64,000 bases of DNA, taken from positions 1 to 64,000 of the forward strand of contig NZ_JAKRNS010000011.1 of assembly GCF_022346615.1 (NCBI RefSeq), in the 5' to 3' direction. Within the stretch, counting starts at the first letter, position 1, and each line of letters opens with the position of its first letter. The DNA comes from Staphylococcus sp. ACRSN (GTDB lineage: Bacteria; Bacillota; Bacilli; Staphylococcales; Staphylococcaceae). Below, piece after piece: positions 9,737 through 19,517 of the stretch. The position numbers were made by a program, and so were the translations under genes. Below the pieces are notes generated by a model. The model worked only from the letters and a program-made list of their open reading frames with translations. It searched no databases and was not told where the DNA came from.

Positions 9737-9776
9737 AACTACGATGAACTTATACCGTTCATCGTAGTTTTTTTGT
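9737..9776 (+). terminator. Terminator after the second POT gene
   Basis: A perfect 13-bp stem (9737-9749 with 9757-9769) followed by seven T. Confidence 0.9.
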
Positions 9777-9832
9777 TATAAAAAAAGGTATAATATAAAA
9801 TATGTATTGTTAAACATAAAATAGAGAGAAAT

Positions 9833-10792
9833 ATGGTGAATATATTGACTAACAAAAAATATAATCATGGCGTTTTATTTTACCATGAACACTCTGGTAT
9901 CAAAGATATCTATAGAGGTTTAGGGGATGTTTCCGCTGCTTTAACTTCATTTTGTAAGCACCTATCTATACAACTTAGTGAAAATGAAGGAGACATTATT
10001 GAATATTGTAAAAAAATCAAATCCAAATCATATAGTGATGACGTCGATATTGTCTTTATATTAGGTGGCGATGGCACTGTTAATGAATTAATTAATGGAA
10101 TCATGCAGAGTGAACTCGATATACCTATAGGTGTTATTCCTGGTGGCACGTTTAATGACTTTGTAAAGACATTAAATTTAAGCCCACGACATAAAGCAGC
10201 TAGTCAGCAATTAATTAATGCTGAGCTTGTACCATATGATGTAATGAAGATTAATAATCAATATGCATTAAACTTCGTTGGGTTAGGTTTAATCGTACAA
10301 AATGCTGAGAATGTTCAAAATGGTAACAAAGATGTATTTGGTAAATTGAGCTATGTTGGATCAACAGTAAAGACTTTGCTTAATCCAGAATATTTTGATT
10401 ACACTTTAACAGCCGATGATAAAACAATTAGTGGCAAGACATCTATGCTAGTTGTCGCAAACGGACCGTTTATAGGTGGCAGTCGTATACCACTTACAGA
10501 TTTATCTCCAAGTGATGGCTATTTAAATTCATTTATATTTAAAGAACAGAATACTAGCGTTTTAAATGATATATTTAAGCAACGTGATAGTATGAATTGG
10601 AATCATATGACCGAAGGTATTCAGCACATCCTAGCTAAAAAAATTACTATAGAAACAGATCCAGTAGTGAAGGTGGATATCGATGGAGAAATTGCATTAA
10701 AAACACCTCTTGATATTGAAATCATTCCTAACGCTGTACAAATATTAACACTCAATGATATGCTTCAAGATGATGAAGGATCAGACATATAA
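9833..10792 (+). CDS. YegS/BmrU-type lipid kinase (diacylglycerol kinase catalytic domain)
   Basis: A soluble or membrane-associated kinase of 319 residues. [12 protein letters not shown] (about 79-90) is the nucleotide-binding glycine motif. PGGTFNDF follows at about 103-110, and the C-terminal part has the beta-sandwich features of the family ([13 protein letters not shown] segment [10 protein letters not shown]). Members phosphorylate diacylglycerol or related lipids. This is not the DgkB gene by obvious context. The ATG at 9833 has only a weak GAGAG site; an internal TTG a few codons in is an alternative start. A strong terminator follows. Confidence 0.88.
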   Translation: MVNILTNKKYNHGVLFYHEHSGIKDIYRGLGDVSAALTSFCKHLSIQLSENEGDIIEYCKKIKSKSYSDDVDIVFILGGDGTVNELINGIMQSELDIPIGVIPGGTFNDFVKTLNLSPRHKAASQQLINAELVPYDVMKINNQYALNFVGLGLIVQNAENVQNGNKDVFGKLSYVGSTVKTLLNPEYFDYTLTADDKTISGKTSMLVVANGPFIGGSRIPLTDLSPSDGYLNSFIFKEQNTSVLNDIFKQRDSMNWNHMTEGIQHILAKKITIETDPVVKVDIDGEIALKTPLDIEIIPNAVQILTLNDMLQDDEGSDI

Positions 10793-10822
10793 ATTATCTA
10801 TTTACTTAATTCGCTAAAAATA

Positions 10823-10866
10823 AAAACAGGCTAGCACATTAATTTTATAATGTGCTAGCCTGTTTT
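10823..10866. terminator. Bidirectional terminator between convergent genes
   Basis: A perfect 18-bp stem (10823-10840 with 10849-10866) with A-runs on one side and T-runs on the other. It can end both the lipid kinase (plus) and the nucleotidase (minus). Confidence 0.9.
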
Positions 10867-11003
10867 GTTATGCAGATAGTAATAAAGCGTAGCAAGAAAT
10901 TAAAATCAAAACGATTGTAACTCTCTCTATCTTTACAGACGTGTGATAACAGTGAACTATTAGCAATAGACTTCTATCCCACTACCCTTTATATTATAAG
11001 TTA

Positions 11004-11552
11004 TTAAATTTGGTAAGCTTTATCTCCAAGGAAATATGTTTCAACATCTTGCCAGTTATTTACGCGTGTAAATCGATCATCGTTAATATTATGAGACGCT
11101 GTATACATTATCGGCTTACCAGTAAAAATACTTAGTTGTCTAGGATTATCATCAATGAGATAATCGGCTTTTACAATATTCTTTCTACCACAAAATACAA
11201 ATTGCTGTGGATCTAAAAACGGAAAATACTCTCTTAACCATTCATATTTATCATGAAATGATGTAGGAACATCCATTGCTGCTGTAGCAATATAAACATC
11301 GTAATGCTCAGTTAGATTTTTCACTACTGCTTGCGCATCTTTCATAACATCAAGCTTTCTAAAAAATCCTGGTTCTCTCAAAATCTCGGTTAACAGCCCA
11401 TCATGTTCAGGCATAGCATGTCGCAATTTCATCCCATCTAACATATCATAAGAAATGCCTAAATCCGTATGCTTATTTACATCTTCAATTAAAGCGCCTA
11501 CTGTATCAGCTAATACTTCATCCATATCAATTGCAATTGATTTTCGTGTCAT
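11004..11552 (-). CDS. 5'(3')-deoxyribonucleotidase (NT5C type, HAD superfamily)
   Basis: A 182-residue HAD phosphatase. DMDEVLAD at 9-16 holds the nucleophile and the acid/base aspartate. A threonine/serine motif follows in YIATAAMD, and the metal-binding aspartates are in [10 protein letters not shown] near 131-140. The length fits the pyrimidine deoxynucleotidase type C group. The likely role is dephosphorylation of deoxynucleoside monophosphates, which would balance dNTP pools. A GGGAG site precedes the ATG. It stands alone, 173 bp downstream of hisC. Confidence 0.88.
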   Translation of the reverse strand: MTRKSIAIDMDEVLADTVGALIEDVNKHTDLGISYDMLDGMKLRHAMPEHDGLLTEILREPGFFRKLDVMKDAQAVVKNLTEHYDVYIATAAMDVPTSFHDKYEWLREYFPFLDPQQFVFCGRKNIVKADYLIDDNPRQLSIFTGKPIMYTASHNINDDRFTRVNNWQDVETYFLGDKAYQI

Positions 11553-11725
11553 TAATTACTCTACTCCCTTTTATATAACCTCATGTATCTTAGTATATCA
11601 AAACTATGTATTTTTGCATTGAAATGTAAAATTCAAAAATACATTTAGATATCATCCATGTTAGGCATACGATTGATAGATTATTGCGCTTATCATCTTT
11701 TTTTAAAGTTATTTCATAGCACCAC

Positions 11726-12781
11726 TTATAACTCAAAGTCTTTAAGCACTTGAATCATTTTGTCATTTTGTTCAGGGAATCCTACAGTAATTCTCACACC
11801 ATTTGGAAACTCACGTGTAATACAACCCACATTTAATAAAGCCTCATATAAATCATGTGGTTTAGACGTTTTTACAAAGACAAAGTTTGTTTGACTATTG
11901 AAAAATGCTTTACTATTATCTATGGCAAAGAATTTTTCTCTTTCCTCTGCATTTCTTTCTCGTATAAATGTAAGATACGATTGATCTTCAAGTGCCGCAA
12001 GTGCCGCATACTCTGACAAACGCCCCACATTAAACGGTGGACGAATAATATTCCATTTTTCAATCGCTTCTTTAGCTGCAACAACATAACCTATACGCAT
12101 ACCCGCTAGACCATAAGCTTTTGAGAATGTGCGTAATAAGAAAGCATTGCTAAACTGTTGTTGTAACTCCAATGTATTTGGAAAGTCTTGAGCAGTAACA
12201 AATTCCACATATGCTTCATCTATAATTACCGGTATATGACTCGGTACTCTCTCTAAGAAATCTTTCAGCTCATCATGTGTAAAATATGTTCCTGTTGGGT
12301 TGTTAGGATTACACAACCACACTAACTTAGTTTCGTTATCAATTTCATTTAATATACCTTCTAAATCAAAGTATCCTTCTTTTAACGGTACTTGTACTAC
12401 CGTTGCCGCTTCAACAACCGCATTATGATAGTATTGTCCAAATGTCATTTCACTCGTCACTATCTTATCACCAGCTGACAATACCGCACGGGAAATCATC
12501 AATATGACTTCATCTAAACCTGCTCCAAATAAGATACGTGACTGCTCAACATTTAAATGTTTGCTTATCGCTTCTTTAATCATTGGAGAACCCGTTTCCG
12601 GATAAAAATTCAATTCATCTAAATGACTTTGAATTGCTTCTTTTACTTTTGGTGATGGTCCATATAAATTTTCATTTGAAGCTAATTTATATAACTCACC
12701 CTCAATTCCGTAAGTCTCTTTTAAGGCACGAGGTGAAAGCCCCGGCTCATATGCTGATAATTGCTCAATTTGTTTTTTCAT
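11726..12781 (-). CDS. hisC: Histidinol-phosphate aminotransferase
   Basis: A PLP-dependent fold-type I aminotransferase of 351 residues. The PLP lysine lies in [15 protein letters not shown], and the cofactor-binding aspartate region is in [10 protein letters not shown] and [10 protein letters not shown] final arginine motif is in GVRITVG. An AGGAGG site precedes the ATG. No other his gene is adjacent. Stand-alone HisC-like enzymes often also act on aromatic amino acids, so a role in tyrosine/phenylalanine metabolism is possible. I see no T-box in the 168-bp upstream region. Confidence 0.92.
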   Translation of the reverse strand: MKKQIEQLSAYEPGLSPRALKETYGIEGELYKLASNENLYGPSPKVKEAIQSHLDELNFYPETGSPMIKEAISKHLNVEQSRILFGAGLDEVILMISRAVLSAGDKIVTSEMTFGQYYHNAVVEAATVVQVPLKEGYFDLEGILNEIDNETKLVWLCNPNNPTGTYFTHDELKDFLERVPSHIPVIIDEAYVEFVTAQDFPNTLELQQQFSNAFLLRTFSKAYGLAGMRIGYVVAAKEAIEKWNIIRPPFNVGRLSEYAALAALEDQSYLTFIRERNAEEREKFFAIDNSKAFFNSQTNFVFVKTSKPHDLYEALLNVGCITREFPNGVRITVGFPEQNDKMIQVLKDFEL

Positions 12782-12895
12782 GGTTGCTTCGGTCCTCCTT
12801 AATTTTACAGAAATTTCAAAACTTAGTAACTATTATAAACCTTATGTTATATCAAAATCAATGTGTCCAAGTGATACCATCATATTTTAATGATA

Positions 12896-12935
12896 GAAAA
12901 ATGGGTTTTGAATATCATATACATTCAAAACCCAT
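12896..12935 (-). terminator. Terminator after the OpuC/EgtU-type operon
   Basis: A perfect 13-bp stem (12901-12913 with 12923-12935), followed on the minus strand by five T. It sits 15 bp past the permease stop. Confidence 0.9.
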
Positions 12936-12949
12936 AAGCTTGACTTCAA

Positions 12950-14464
12950 TTATTTTATGAGATGTTCTTTTTCTAAGTAATTTTTTGCCACTTGATACGG
13001 ATCTTTCTTTTTCACAGTAACTTCATAATTCATTTGTTGCATATCTTCATCAGAAATTTTATTTGCTAATTGATTTAAAGGCTTTTTAATTTCCGGATGT
13101 GCTTTAAGATATTTTTCTTTAAACATTGGTGCTCCTTGATATGGTGGGAAGACATGTTTATCATCTTTTAAGACAACCATATCATATTGTTTTAATTCTG
13201 CATCAGTAGAATAAGCATCTATCAAATTGATATCACCACTTTTTACTGCTTGATAACGAAGTTTCGGTTCCATTGTTCTAGCTTTTCCAATATTTAAATT
13301 ATAAGCTTTCTTAACTGCAGGATACCCATCTGAACGATCATTAAATTCCAACGTAAATCCTGGTTTAATTTCATTATTCACTTTGTTTAAGTCACCAATT
13401 GTTTTTATATTATGCTTTTTCGCAAAATCTTTTTTAACTGCTAAAGCATACGTATTATTATATTTCATAGGTTTGAGCATGGTCATATCGTATTTTTGTT
13501 CAAGACTTTCTTTCGCTTGTTGATACACTTTTCCTTCTTGTTTAGATTTTAGATTCTCTTTAGTTAATTCCCCTAACACTGTGCCAGTAAATTCTAAATA
13601 TCCATCTATATCATCAGATTTTAATGCATTAAATAAGAAAGATGTTTTACCCATACCATCTTTAACTTCAACAGTATCACTGGTTTCTTGTTCTATTAAT
13701 ATTTTATACATATTTGTTATGACTGATGGTTCTGAGCCTAGCTTTCCAGCTAATGTCACTTTGTCACCTTTTTGACCTAACATTGGGGCTATAATAACAA
13801 TCAATAAGACTATAACAATGATTGATAATGCAATAATTAATTTTTTATACGACAATCCTTGCATAAAACGTAAAGCTAAATCGAACAAAATCGCTAATAG
13901 TGCTGCCGGTATTGCACCAATTAATATAAGAGAACTATCATTTCTATCGATACCTAGTAAAATTAAATCACCTAATCCACCTGCTCCAATCAACGCTGCT
14001 AATGTTGCCGTACCTATAATTAACACCATCGCTGTTCTAATACCTGCCATAATAACAGGCATTGCAATCGGTAATTCTACCTTTGTAAGTCTACGTCCTG
14101 GTTTCATACCTATACCTTTTGCCGCTTCCACTAGAGAAGTATCTACTTCTGATATACCTGTATATGTATTTCTTAATATCGGCAATAAAGCATAGACAAC
14201 AAGTGCAATAACTGCTGGCACTTTTCCAATACCAAACAATGGAATCATTAACCCTAATAACGCAAGCGATGGTATCGTTTGTAAAATTGCCGCAATATTC
14301 ATTACAATTTCCGATATTTTTTTCGTTTTTGTTAGTATTATACCTAAAGGAACACCGATTAACGCAGCTATTAATAGTGCAATGAATGAAATTTGAATGT
14401 GTTCAAATATCGTTGTAAAAAGTTGCCCACGTCTATCGGATAAAGTTTGTAATACTTCATTCAT
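12950..14464 (-). CDS. ABC importer permease fused to its substrate-binding domain (OpuC/EgtU type)
   Basis: This has 504 residues. The N-terminal permease (about 1-215) has five to six membrane segments and the EAA loop EAAKGIGMKPGRRLTKVELP. A hydrophobic linker segment lies at about 210-230. The C-terminal domain (about 235-504) resembles osmoprotectant-binding proteins (GSEPSVITNMYKILIEQ, LKYRYQAVKSG-like, FPPYQGAPMF). Fused permease-binding proteins of this kind import quaternary amines (OpuC, BusA), bile salts (BilE) or ergothioneine (EgtU). The substrate cannot be fixed by eye. It directly abuts the ATPase gene, whose 3' end holds its GGGAG site. Confidence 0.9.
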   Translation of the reverse strand: MNEVLQTLSDRRGQLFTTIFEHIQISFIALLIAALIGVPLGIILTKTKKISEIVMNIAAILQTIPSLALLGLMIPLFGIGKVPAVIALVVYALLPILRNTYTGISEVDTSLVEAAKGIGMKPGRRLTKVELPIAMPVIMAGIRTAMVLIIGTATLAALIGAGGLGDLILLGIDRNDSSLILIGAIPAALLAILFDLALRFMQGLSYKKLIIALSIIVIVLLIVIIAPMLGQKGDKVTLAGKLGSEPSVITNMYKILIEQETSDTVEVKDGMGKTSFLFNALKSDDIDGYLEFTGTVLGELTKENLKSKQEGKVYQQAKESLEQKYDMTMLKPMKYNNTYALAVKKDFAKKHNIKTIGDLNKVNNEIKPGFTLEFNDRSDGYPAVKKAYNLNIGKARTMEPKLRYQAVKSGDINLIDAYSTDAELKQYDMVVLKDDKHVFPPYQGAPMFKEKYLKAHPEIKKPLNQLANKISDEDMQQMNYEVTVKKKDPYQVAKNYLEKEHLIK

Positions 14465-15424
14465 CTAAGACACTCCCTTCGATTCTGAAAACAATCTAAA
14501 TACATCTTGTCGTTGCATTAGATAACGTTGCGAAGTTGACTTATCATTGATAACAATAGCATCGTGTGTAACTAAATGTGCGTAGGCATCTTTTACAAAA
14601 TTCGTACTTTCTAACATCGGAAAGTTTGGTGTTGTCTCATCAGCAACAAACGGTTTCAAATAATGAGTAAGTTCAGACAACTTCAAATCATTTATCGAAC
14701 GTTGTACTTTATTTCCTAAAAATTGTGCCACAAAATCATTATTAGGATGCTTTGCAAAACCTTCTGGCGTATCTATTTGTTCAACGCGACCTTCATTTAA
14801 CAAACAAATTCTGTCCCCCAATTTCATTGCTTCTTCAATGTCATGTGTAACAAAAACAATCGTTTTTTTAATCTGACGTTGCAATTGAATCAAATCGTCT
14901 TGTAATTTTTCTCTACTAATTGGATCTAATGCACTAAACGGTTCGTCCATTAATATTACTGGTGGATCTGCTGCTAAAGCACGCACAACACCTACACGTT
15001 GCCTTTGTCCTCCTGATAATTCATCTGGTTTTCTCTCTTTATATACTTCGGGGTTTAAACCAACCATATTAAGTAACTCATCAATTCTATTTTCTATGTC
15101 CTGAGTATTCCATTTTTTCATTTGTGGTACTTGTGCAATATTTTCTCTAATTGTCATATGTGGGAATAGCGCAATTTGTTGAAGTACATAGCCTATATCC
15201 CAACGCATTTCATACACTGGATAGTCGCTAATTGGCTTATCTTTAAAGTAAATATAACCTTCCGTCAATGAAATTAATCGATTAATCATCTTCAAAGTCG
15301 TTGTTTTCCCACAACCTGAAGGGCCAATGAGCACAAAGAATTCACCTTCTTTAATATTGAAACTAATATTATCCACAGCAGTTTTATCCCCATACTTCTT
15401 TACAACATTTTTAAATTCTATCAC
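14465..15424 (-). CDS. ABC importer ATPase (OpuCA/EgtUA type)
   Basis: A 319-residue ATPase that powers the adjacent fused permease. Walker A is GPSGCGKTT (about 35-43), the signature is LSGGQRQRVGVVRALA and Walker B is VILMDEPFSALD. The region past about 245 is a short, single-CBS-like tail, not the clear pair of CBS domains used for osmotic sensing in classical OpuA proteins. The start is GTG at 15424 with AAGGTGA close upstream. First gene of a two-gene operon ending at the terminator near 12900. Confidence 0.9.
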   Translation of the reverse strand: MIEFKNVVKKYGDKTAVDNISFNIKEGEFFVLIGPSGCGKTTTLKMINRLISLTEGYIYFKDKPISDYPVYEMRWDIGYVLQQIALFPHMTIRENIAQVPQMKKWNTQDIENRIDELLNMVGLNPEVYKERKPDELSGGQRQRVGVVRALAADPPVILMDEPFSALDPISREKLQDDLIQLQRQIKKTIVFVTHDIEEAMKLGDRICLLNEGRVEQIDTPEGFAKHPNNDFVAQFLGNKVQRSINDLKLSELTHYLKPFVADETTPNFPMLESTNFVKDAYAHLVTHDAIVINDKSTSQRYLMQRQDVFRLFSESKGVS

Positions 15425-15582
15425 TTAATCACCTTCAATTTGATATATAGATAAATGCATCATCATTTATACTCTTGTGATTCCCAATTAATTAAATGTA
15501 TATGTAATTAACATAAATCTATCGTTTTAAAATACACACTTACAAAATTAAATACCACAAAATCTATTTATTACACAAAAAT

Positions 15583-15658
15583 AAAGTTAATTTTAACAAC
15601 TAACCAAACAATCACCACTTATTTTGGCTCTTTTCGGTTTGTTTTTAAAATTAACTTT
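15583..15658. repeat. Inverted repeat upstream of the OpuC/EgtU-type operon
   Basis: Perfect 14-bp arms at 15583-15596 and 15645-15658 (core AAAGTTAATTTTAA) with a 48-base interior. On the minus strand it is followed by TATTTTTGT. It could end recQ transcription or act as an operator for the importer. A smaller stem (GACAATAT/ATATTGTC, 15701-15727) lies just past the recQ stop. Nothing else is evident in 15425-15731. Confidence 0.45.
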
Positions 15659-15731
15659 GCAATGTATATAAATATTTTAAACTATCGCACAATCAGTGTA
15701 GACAATATCACTACCTGTAATATTGTCCATT

Positions 15732-17510
15732 CTATATTTGTGCTTTATAAGATTGAATTGTTTCTAAAAACATCGGACAATAATGTTTTAATTTGTAACT
15801 TCCAACACCATCAATTGAAATCATATCTTGTTTAGATTCAGGCTTTCGTTTAGCAAATTCTTCTAAAGTATAATCAGAGAAAATACTGACTGGTGCAATC
15901 TCTAAATCTTCACTAAGTTTCTTACGCACTGCAATTAATTCTTCAAACAATGCACGATCGACACCTTCAACTGTATTAATATTAACAATTTCTTTTGTTT
16001 TACGTTTAAATGGCGTTGTAAAAATAGTCACATCATCGGTCAACAACTGTTTAACTGTCTTGTCACATGTTAAAATTTCATCATGTTCATTTAAATAACC
16101 TTTGAATCTTAATTCATCAATTAAATGACTTAAATCTGATGTTGTGTAATTTTTCATAATACCGTGTGTTGATAATTTATTATACTCACAATAACGAATA
16201 TAATCAGTATCTTCACCACGTAAAACCTGAATGATAACACTATAGCTTTCTTTTTGTTTCATACGAGCGATACAACTCACTATCATTTTAGCCTCATTTG
16301 TCATATCATATGTCTTGTTTTCTCGCGTACAATTACTACATTGTTCACATTCTTCTAACTTTTCATTTGGTTCAAAATAGTGTACTAATGTCGCTTCTAA
16401 ACATTTTTTCGTTTTAGTGTAAAGAATCATTTTTGTCAGCTTTTCGCCCATCTTATCTTTGTAATCATCATCACCTTTTGAAGATGAAATAAAATACTGG
16501 TGCAAGCCGATATCTCGTTCACTAAATAGTAGAATACAATCACTTTTCAACCCATCACGTCCTGCACGACCTGCTTCCTGATAATATGACTCTAAATCAC
16601 CTGGCATATTATAATGTATAACAAATCGCACATTGGATTTATCAATCCCCATACCAAAGGCATTTGTAGCGATAACAACACGTACTCGGTCATAAACAAA
16701 ATCGTTCTGAGCAGCTTCACGTTCCTTATTCGAAAGCCCCGCATGGTATATCGTACTGTTAATCTTGTGATCTTCTAATGCTTCATGTAATTCTTCAACT
16801 TGTTTACGTGTAGAACAATAAACGATACCAGCTTCATTATCATGCGATTTTACATATTCTAATACAAATTTTTGTCGTTGATATGTAGGATTGACTTTAA
16901 AAACTAAATTACGTCTTTTCGTACTCGTTTTAATTTCATCATGCTTGTTGATGTTTAATCTTTCCATAATATCTTTTTGAACTTCTGTTGTCGCCGTGGC
17001 TGTCAAGGCAACGATTGTAAAATCTTGTGGTAATGCAAACACTTTATGAATAACTTCTTGATAGCTAGGTCTAAAATCATGACCCCATTTAGAAATACAA
17101 TGCGCTTCATCAAACGCAACTAAATGTATTGGTAAACGTTGTAATAACATCATAAAATAATCATTATTAAAACGCTCTGGAGCCACATAAAGAAATTGTA
17201 TTTCACCTTGTTTTAATTGCTCTTCTATAGACTTTTGCTCTTTCTGCGTTAAACTACTGTTTAAATACGCAGCGCGAATGCCCGCAGCCTTTAATTGATC
17301 TACTTGGTCTTTCATCAAAGAAATTAACGGACTGATGACAATAGTAGTGCCACCTAGCATTAATCCTGGTACTTGATAACAAATTGATTTACCACCACCA
17401 GTTGGTAAAACCCCTAATACATTACGTTGATTCATTACTTTTGTAATTATTTCCTTTTGGCCTGGACGAAACGTGTCATAACCAAAATAATGCGCTAAAG
17501 TTGATTCCAT
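15732..17510 (-). CDS. recQ: ATP-dependent DNA helicase RecQ
   Basis: A superfamily 2 3'-5' helicase of 592 residues for recombination and fork repair. The Q-motif region is FRPGQKEII, Walker A is PTGGGKS (about 36-42) and the DEAH box lies in FDEAHCISKWGHDFR. Motif VI is QEAGRAGRDG. The zinc-binding cysteines follow in CLEATLVHYF and CEQCSNC (about 380-400). A winged-helix region and a C-terminal HRDC domain (about 510-590) complete it. It lies 13 bp downstream of the ABC-F gene, so the two form an operon. Confidence 0.95.
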   Translation of the reverse strand: MESTLAHYFGYDTFRPGQKEIITKVMNQRNVLGVLPTGGGKSICYQVPGLMLGGTTIVISPLISLMKDQVDQLKAAGIRAAYLNSSLTQKEQKSIEEQLKQGEIQFLYVAPERFNNDYFMMLLQRLPIHLVAFDEAHCISKWGHDFRPSYQEVIHKVFALPQDFTIVALTATATTEVQKDIMERLNINKHDEIKTSTKRRNLVFKVNPTYQRQKFVLEYVKSHDNEAGIVYCSTRKQVEELHEALEDHKINSTIYHAGLSNKEREAAQNDFVYDRVRVVIATNAFGMGIDKSNVRFVIHYNMPGDLESYYQEAGRAGRDGLKSDCILLFSERDIGLHQYFISSSKGDDDYKDKMGEKLTKMILYTKTKKCLEATLVHYFEPNEKLEECEQCSNCTRENKTYDMTNEAKMIVSCIARMKQKESYSVIIQVLRGEDTDYIRYCEYNKLSTHGIMKNYTTSDLSHLIDELRFKGYLNEHDEILTCDKTVKQLLTDDVTIFTTPFKRKTKEIVNINTVEGVDRALFEELIAVRKKLSEDLEIAPVSIFSDYTLEEFAKRKPESKQDMISIDGVGSYKLKHYCPMFLETIQSYKAQI

Positions 17511-17523
17511 GTTATAAGATCCC

Positions 17524-19404
17524 TCATTGTTCTTTTAGTTCTTCAAGTTCACTCCATCTAGCAATATCATCTTCATAAGTTTGATTTAATGTTTGTTGTT
17601 CTTCACTTAATGCTTTAATCTTTGCGTAGTCTGAACTTGCGTTTATCATTTCTGTATCTATTTCTTCCAGCCTTTGTTCAGTTGTTTCTATGCGTTCGAT
17701 AATTAATTCATATTCTTGCTTTTCTTTATAACTAAGTCCCTTTTTCTTTTTTTGTGGTGCTTTTGATTTTGACTTTTGTTGTTGTTTTTCTGCTTCTATT
17801 TGTCTATCTTGTTCTTTTTGATATATTGCATAATCATCAAATGAACCGATAATACGTTCCATTTTACCATCATGAATATACCAATACTCTTTCGCTACTT
17901 TATTCAAGAAATAGCGATCGTGACTAACCGTAATTACAGTACCACCAAATGTATCAATATAAGATTCCAATATAGTAAGTGTTTCTGTATCTAAATCATT
18001 AGTCGGTTCATCCAATAGTAATACATTGGGTTGATGCACGAGTAATTTCAATAAATATAAACGTTTCTGTTCTCCTCCAGACAATTTATATAATTTTTTA
18101 CCGTGTGTTGAACTTGGAAATAAAAAGCGTTCTAATAATTGTGTGATTGATACAGAAGTACCATCTTTTTCCTTAGCTACTTCACTTTCTTCTCTAAGAT
18201 AATCAATCATACGTATATCTCGATCCAAACGCTCATCGGTTTGTTTGAAATACGCTACTTTAACTGTTTGTCCAACTTTTAAATTACCTTCAAATGCAGT
18301 GTCTTCACCACTTAAAATATTTAATAAAGTTGTCTTACCAACACCATTAGGTCCTACAATCCCGATTTGTTGTCCATTTTGAATGATTTGTGTAATATCT
18401 TCAAATAACGTTCTGTCTGGGATACGTTTCGTTACTTGTTCTAACTCAAAAACTTGTTTACCTAATCTAGAATAAGCTAGGTTTAGCGATGCTTGATCTT
18501 GTTGATGTTGTTGCTTTACATCTTGTTCTAAATCACTAAATCTATTTTTTCTTGCTTGTTGCTTTGTTGTACGTGCCTTAACGCCTGCACGCATCCAAGC
18601 CAATTCCTGTTTATAAAGAGAACGTTGTTTCGCTTGTTGCTTTTGTTCAATAATTTCATTCTCTGCACGTTGTTCTATATAGGCTTCATAGTTTCCTGGA
18701 TACGTCTTTAATTTACCTTGCGTTAATTCTATAATTCTAGAAGATACTTCATTAAGAAAATACCGATCATGGGTTACAAAGAGTACTGTATGAGGATATT
18801 GTTTAACGTAGTTGATTAACCAGTTTATAGATTCAAAATCCAAATGATTGGTAGGTTCATCTAGCAATAATAAGTCTGGCTGTTCTATTAAAGTTTTTGC
18901 CAAACCTACACGTTTTTGTTGCCCTCCAGATAATGCTTTCACCTGTTTCGTCGTATCATGTATGCCTAATCTAGACAGTATAGTCTTAATTTCAGAGCTA
19001 TAATCCCAAGCTTGATTCGCATCCATTGCTTCTTGTGCTTGCATCATTTTTTGGAAATTATTGTCACTTTGATTCAAACTATATTGATTTACAGCAAATT
19101 CATAATCTCGTATGACTTGCAAAGTCTTAGTTTCTGAAGTTAACACTGCTTCAAAAACGGTTAAATCCTCATCGAACTCTTGCTTTTGTGAAGAGTAGCG
19201 TATGCGATAGGAGTTGGGATGCGTAACTTCTGCATCGTAATCTTCATCTATGCCCGCAATTACCTTTAATAATGTACTCTTTCCGGTACCATTAATACCG
19301 ACGAGACCAATCTTCTCTCCATTAGAGATTGAAAGATGTAAATCATCAAAAATAACTTTGTCGGCATAGGATTTATGTAAATGTTCTATTTTGTATGCTT
19401 CCAT
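17524..19404 (-). CDS. ABC-F family ATPase (Uup-like)
   Basis: A soluble protein of 626 residues with two ABC domains and no membrane segments. Walker A motifs are GINGTGKST (about 36-44) and GPNGVGKTT, and the signatures are LSGGQQKRVGLA and LSGGEQKRLYLL. The basic interdomain linker lies about 240-290. The C-terminal 100 residues form a lysine-rich linker plus a coiled coil, as in Uup. ABC-F proteins act on ribosomes or, for Uup, on branched DNA; pairing with recQ fits either only loosely. It is not an obvious antibiotic-resistance ABC-F by length or context. Confidence 0.88.
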   Translation of the reverse strand: MEAYKIEHLHKSYADKVIFDDLHLSISNGEKIGLVGINGTGKSTLLKVIAGIDEDYDAEVTHPNSYRIRYSSQKQEFDEDLTVFEAVLTSETKTLQVIRDYEFAVNQYSLNQSDNNFQKMMQAQEAMDANQAWDYSSEIKTILSRLGIHDTTKQVKALSGGQQKRVGLAKTLIEQPDLLLLDEPTNHLDFESINWLINYVKQYPHTVLFVTHDRYFLNEVSSRIIELTQGKLKTYPGNYEAYIEQRAENEIIEQKQQAKQRSLYKQELAWMRAGVKARTTKQQARKNRFSDLEQDVKQQHQQDQASLNLAYSRLGKQVFELEQVTKRIPDRTLFEDITQIIQNGQQIGIVGPNGVGKTTLLNILSGEDTAFEGNLKVGQTVKVAYFKQTDERLDRDIRMIDYLREESEVAKEKDGTSVSITQLLERFLFPSSTHGKKLYKLSGGEQKRLYLLKLLVHQPNVLLLDEPTNDLDTETLTILESYIDTFGGTVITVSHDRYFLNKVAKEYWYIHDGKMERIIGSFDDYAIYQKEQDRQIEAEKQQQKSKSKAPQKKKKGLSYKEKQEYELIIERIETTEQRLEEIDTEMINASSDYAKIKALSEEQQTLNQTYEDDIARWSELEELKEQ

Positions 19405-19517
19405 ATTCCAACATCCTTTTTAAATATCGATAATTATACTTAATTCTGTTAAAATTAATTTCAGTTCCATACATTATACACCTTTTTTAGTTCAAATGAT
19501 ACAAAGGAGACAAGCTT

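Noticed and set aside
12782-12895. T-box or his-specific leader before hisC
   Set aside because: The spacer is only 168 bp including the upstream terminator and has no T-box sequence or specifier stem.
12583-12960. 125-codon open frame on the plus strand across the hisC start and terminator
   Set aside because: It overlaps hisC antisense, runs through a terminator hairpin and has no ribosome site.
13818-14195. 125-codon open frame on the plus strand inside the fused permease gene
   Set aside because: It is a shadow of the conserved membrane domain on the other strand, with no start signal.
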